This document shows, piece after piece, positions 63,094 through 64,000 of a DNA stretch of 64,000 nt; within the stretch, counting starts at the first letter, position 1, and each line of letters opens with the position of its first letter. The stretch covers positions 1,922,001-1,986,000 of the forward strand of contig JAHBZQ010000001.1 of the NCBI GenBank assembly GCA_019635355.1, in the 5' to 3' direction. Position numbers and translations under genes: made by a program. The notes under the pieces are model-generated. The model made no database searches. It was not told the DNA's origin and saw only the letters and a list, made by a program, of their open reading frames with translations. The stretch comes from Rhizobacter sp. GTDB lineage: Bacteria > Pseudomonadota > Gammaproteobacteria > Burkholderiales > Burkholderiaceae_C.

Positions 63094-64000
63094 TCAGGCG
63101 GCCGCGACGATCTGGTTGCGCCCGCCCTGCTTGGCGCGGTAGAGCCGCCGGTCCACCAGGTCGACAAAGGGCGGCGACTCCTGGCCGGCCGCGGGGATCA
63201 CCGTGCCCACGCCCATGCTCACCGTCACCAGCTGGCCGAGCGGCGAGTTGCCATGCGGGATCTGCGCCTTGAAGATCGCCTGCCGGCAACGCTCCGCCAC
63301 AGCCGCGGCGGCGGCCTCGTCGCTCGCGGGCAGCACCAGCACGAACTCTTCGCCGCCGTAGCGCGCCAGGAAATCGCGTGGCCGGTTGGCGGCCGTCGAC
63401 AGCGCCTGCGCGATGCGCCGCAGGCACTCGTCGCCTTCGATGTGGCCGTGGTGGTCGTTGTAGCGCTTGAAGAAGTCGACGTCGAACATGATCAGCGAGA
63501 GCGGCTGCGTGTTGCGGCGGGCTTCTTCCCATTCGATGGCGAGCACCGCGTCGAACTTGCGGCGGTTGGCCACGCCGGTGAGGCTGTCGAGGAACGACAG
63601 CGCCTCCAGCTCGCGCTGCAGGCTCAAGAGCTTCTCTTCGGTCTTCTTGCGCTCGGTGATGTCGAACATGAAGCCGATGAGCGAGTCGACCTCGCCCGTC
63701 TCCTTGCGCACCACGTGCACCACGTCGCGAATCCACACGTAGTCGCCGCTGGCGGTGAGCGCGCGGTAGTCGGCCTCGTGGTCCACGCCGGCCTGCGACT
63801 GCGAGACGCAGAAGTTGACGACACGGTCGCGGTCGTCGGGGTGCATTCGCGAGGCCCAATCCTCCACGCTCACCCAGCTCGACGGTGCCCAGCCGAGCAG
63901 CGGCTCGATCTGCGGGCCGATGTAGGCGAAGGTCATGGTCGCCCAATCGATCTTCCACGGGATGGCACGGGTGGATTCGAGCAAGGTCCGGTAGACGGCG
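63094..64000 (-). CDS. PAS-GGDEF diguanylate cyclase, 5' end beyond the window
   Basis: Open frame to the right edge (codons AVYRTLLESTRAIP.. precede any good start), so the gene is partial; about 302 residues seen. PAS/PAC domain with WKIDWATMTFAYIGPQIEPL, MHPDDRDRVVNFC, YRALTASGDYVWIRDVVHVV and GFMFDITERKKTEEKLL (PAS fold 3). The GGDEF domain has LDSLTGVANRRKF, MFDVDFFKRYNDHHGHIEGD, intact I-site RPRD and RYGGEEFVLVLP. Active c-di-GMP synthesis with product inhibition is expected. Convergent with the Bug gene, 19 bp apart. More sensor domains may lie upstream. Confidence 0.9.
   Translation of the reverse strand, partial: AVYRTLLESTRAIPWKIDWATMTFAYIGPQIEPLLGWAPSSWVSVEDWASRMHPDDRDRVVNFCVSQSQAGVDHEADYRALTASGDYVWIRDVVHVVRKETGEVDSLIGFMFDITERKKTEEKLLSLQRELEALSFLDSLTGVANRRKFDAVLAIEWEEARRNTQPLSLIMFDVDFFKRYNDHHGHIEGDECLRRIAQALSTAANRPRDFLARYGGEEFVLVLPASDEAAAAAVAERCRQAIFKAQIPHGNSPLGQLVTVSMGVGTVIPAAGQESPPFVDLVDRRLYRAKQGGRNQIVAAA

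Overview
The window looks like a chromosomal segment of a high-GC, flagellated betaproteobacterium of the order Burkholderiales (Rubrivivax/Leptothrix/Piscinibacter-like). The evidence is the flgAMN/flgBCDEFGHIJKL layout with a dual-domain FlgJ, many c-di-GMP proteins, Tat-exported ABC binding proteins, a Bug/TctC-type binding protein, and the family of GC-rich intergenic hairpins and 'CGTTCGCCCTGAGC..GTCGAAGGGC' repeats. The genus is inference.

Region 1 (1-~17.6 kb) is an accessory island, visibly less GC-rich in places than the rest. It starts inside a tyrosine recombinase that runs off the left edge. Next come an HNH nuclease fused to a glycine-zipper membrane tail, a coiled-coil/HTH protein, a C5-cytosine DNA methyltransferase and a Vsr mismatch endonuclease. 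These face a convergent three-gene operon: a 1013-aa protein of unknown fold, a 2098-aa DEAD/DUF1998 helicase and a NERD-nuclease/UvrD-like helicase. This set most resembles a type II Druantia-like anti-phage system (methylase + two accessory proteins + DruE helicase), here with Vsr next to the methylase. A P4-type integrase at 16.2-17.5 kb and a low-GC, palindrome-bearing stretch to 17.7 kb mark the right boundary.

Region 2 (17.7-31.4 kb) is backbone. It holds a lipoprotein and a dense set of signalling genes: a diguanylate cyclase, a REC-GGDEF-EAL protein, a hybrid histidine kinase with Hpt, a small histidine kinase, and a PAS-rich HisKA_2-type kinase with a REC-ANTAR antiterminator. It ends in a ~680-bp non-coding repeat with inverted ends.

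Region 3 (31.4-45 kb) is the flagellar axial operon flgB-L (minus strand) followed by an HDOD gene. Divergent from it run flgA, flgM and flgN, with a textbook FliA (sigma-28) promoter before flgM and a hairpin terminator after flgN. A REP-type inverted pair sits between flgB and flgC, and a hairpin covers the flgI ribosome binding site.

Region 4 (45-51 kb) has an isoprenylcysteine-methyltransferase-like membrane protein, an internally deleted remnant of a molybdenum oxidoreductase subunit, a QseBC/PmrAB-like two-component pair with a direct-repeat box, a TetR-NIPSNAP pair, and DUF2855 and DUF1993 proteins.

Region 5 (51-63 kb) looks like one catabolic neighbourhood for a nitrogenous heterocycle, possibly purine/pyrimidine/ureide type. 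It contains a PuuE-like deacetylase, a flavin reductase, a DUF1989 protein, a FCD-type GntR regulator with four TCGTATAC-type half-sites, a BMP-type binding protein, an amidohydrolase, a complete spermidine/putrescine-type ABC transporter, a cytidine/guanine-type deaminase and a Bug binding protein. The window ends inside a PAS-GGDEF gene. No rRNA, tRNA or CRISPR array was seen.
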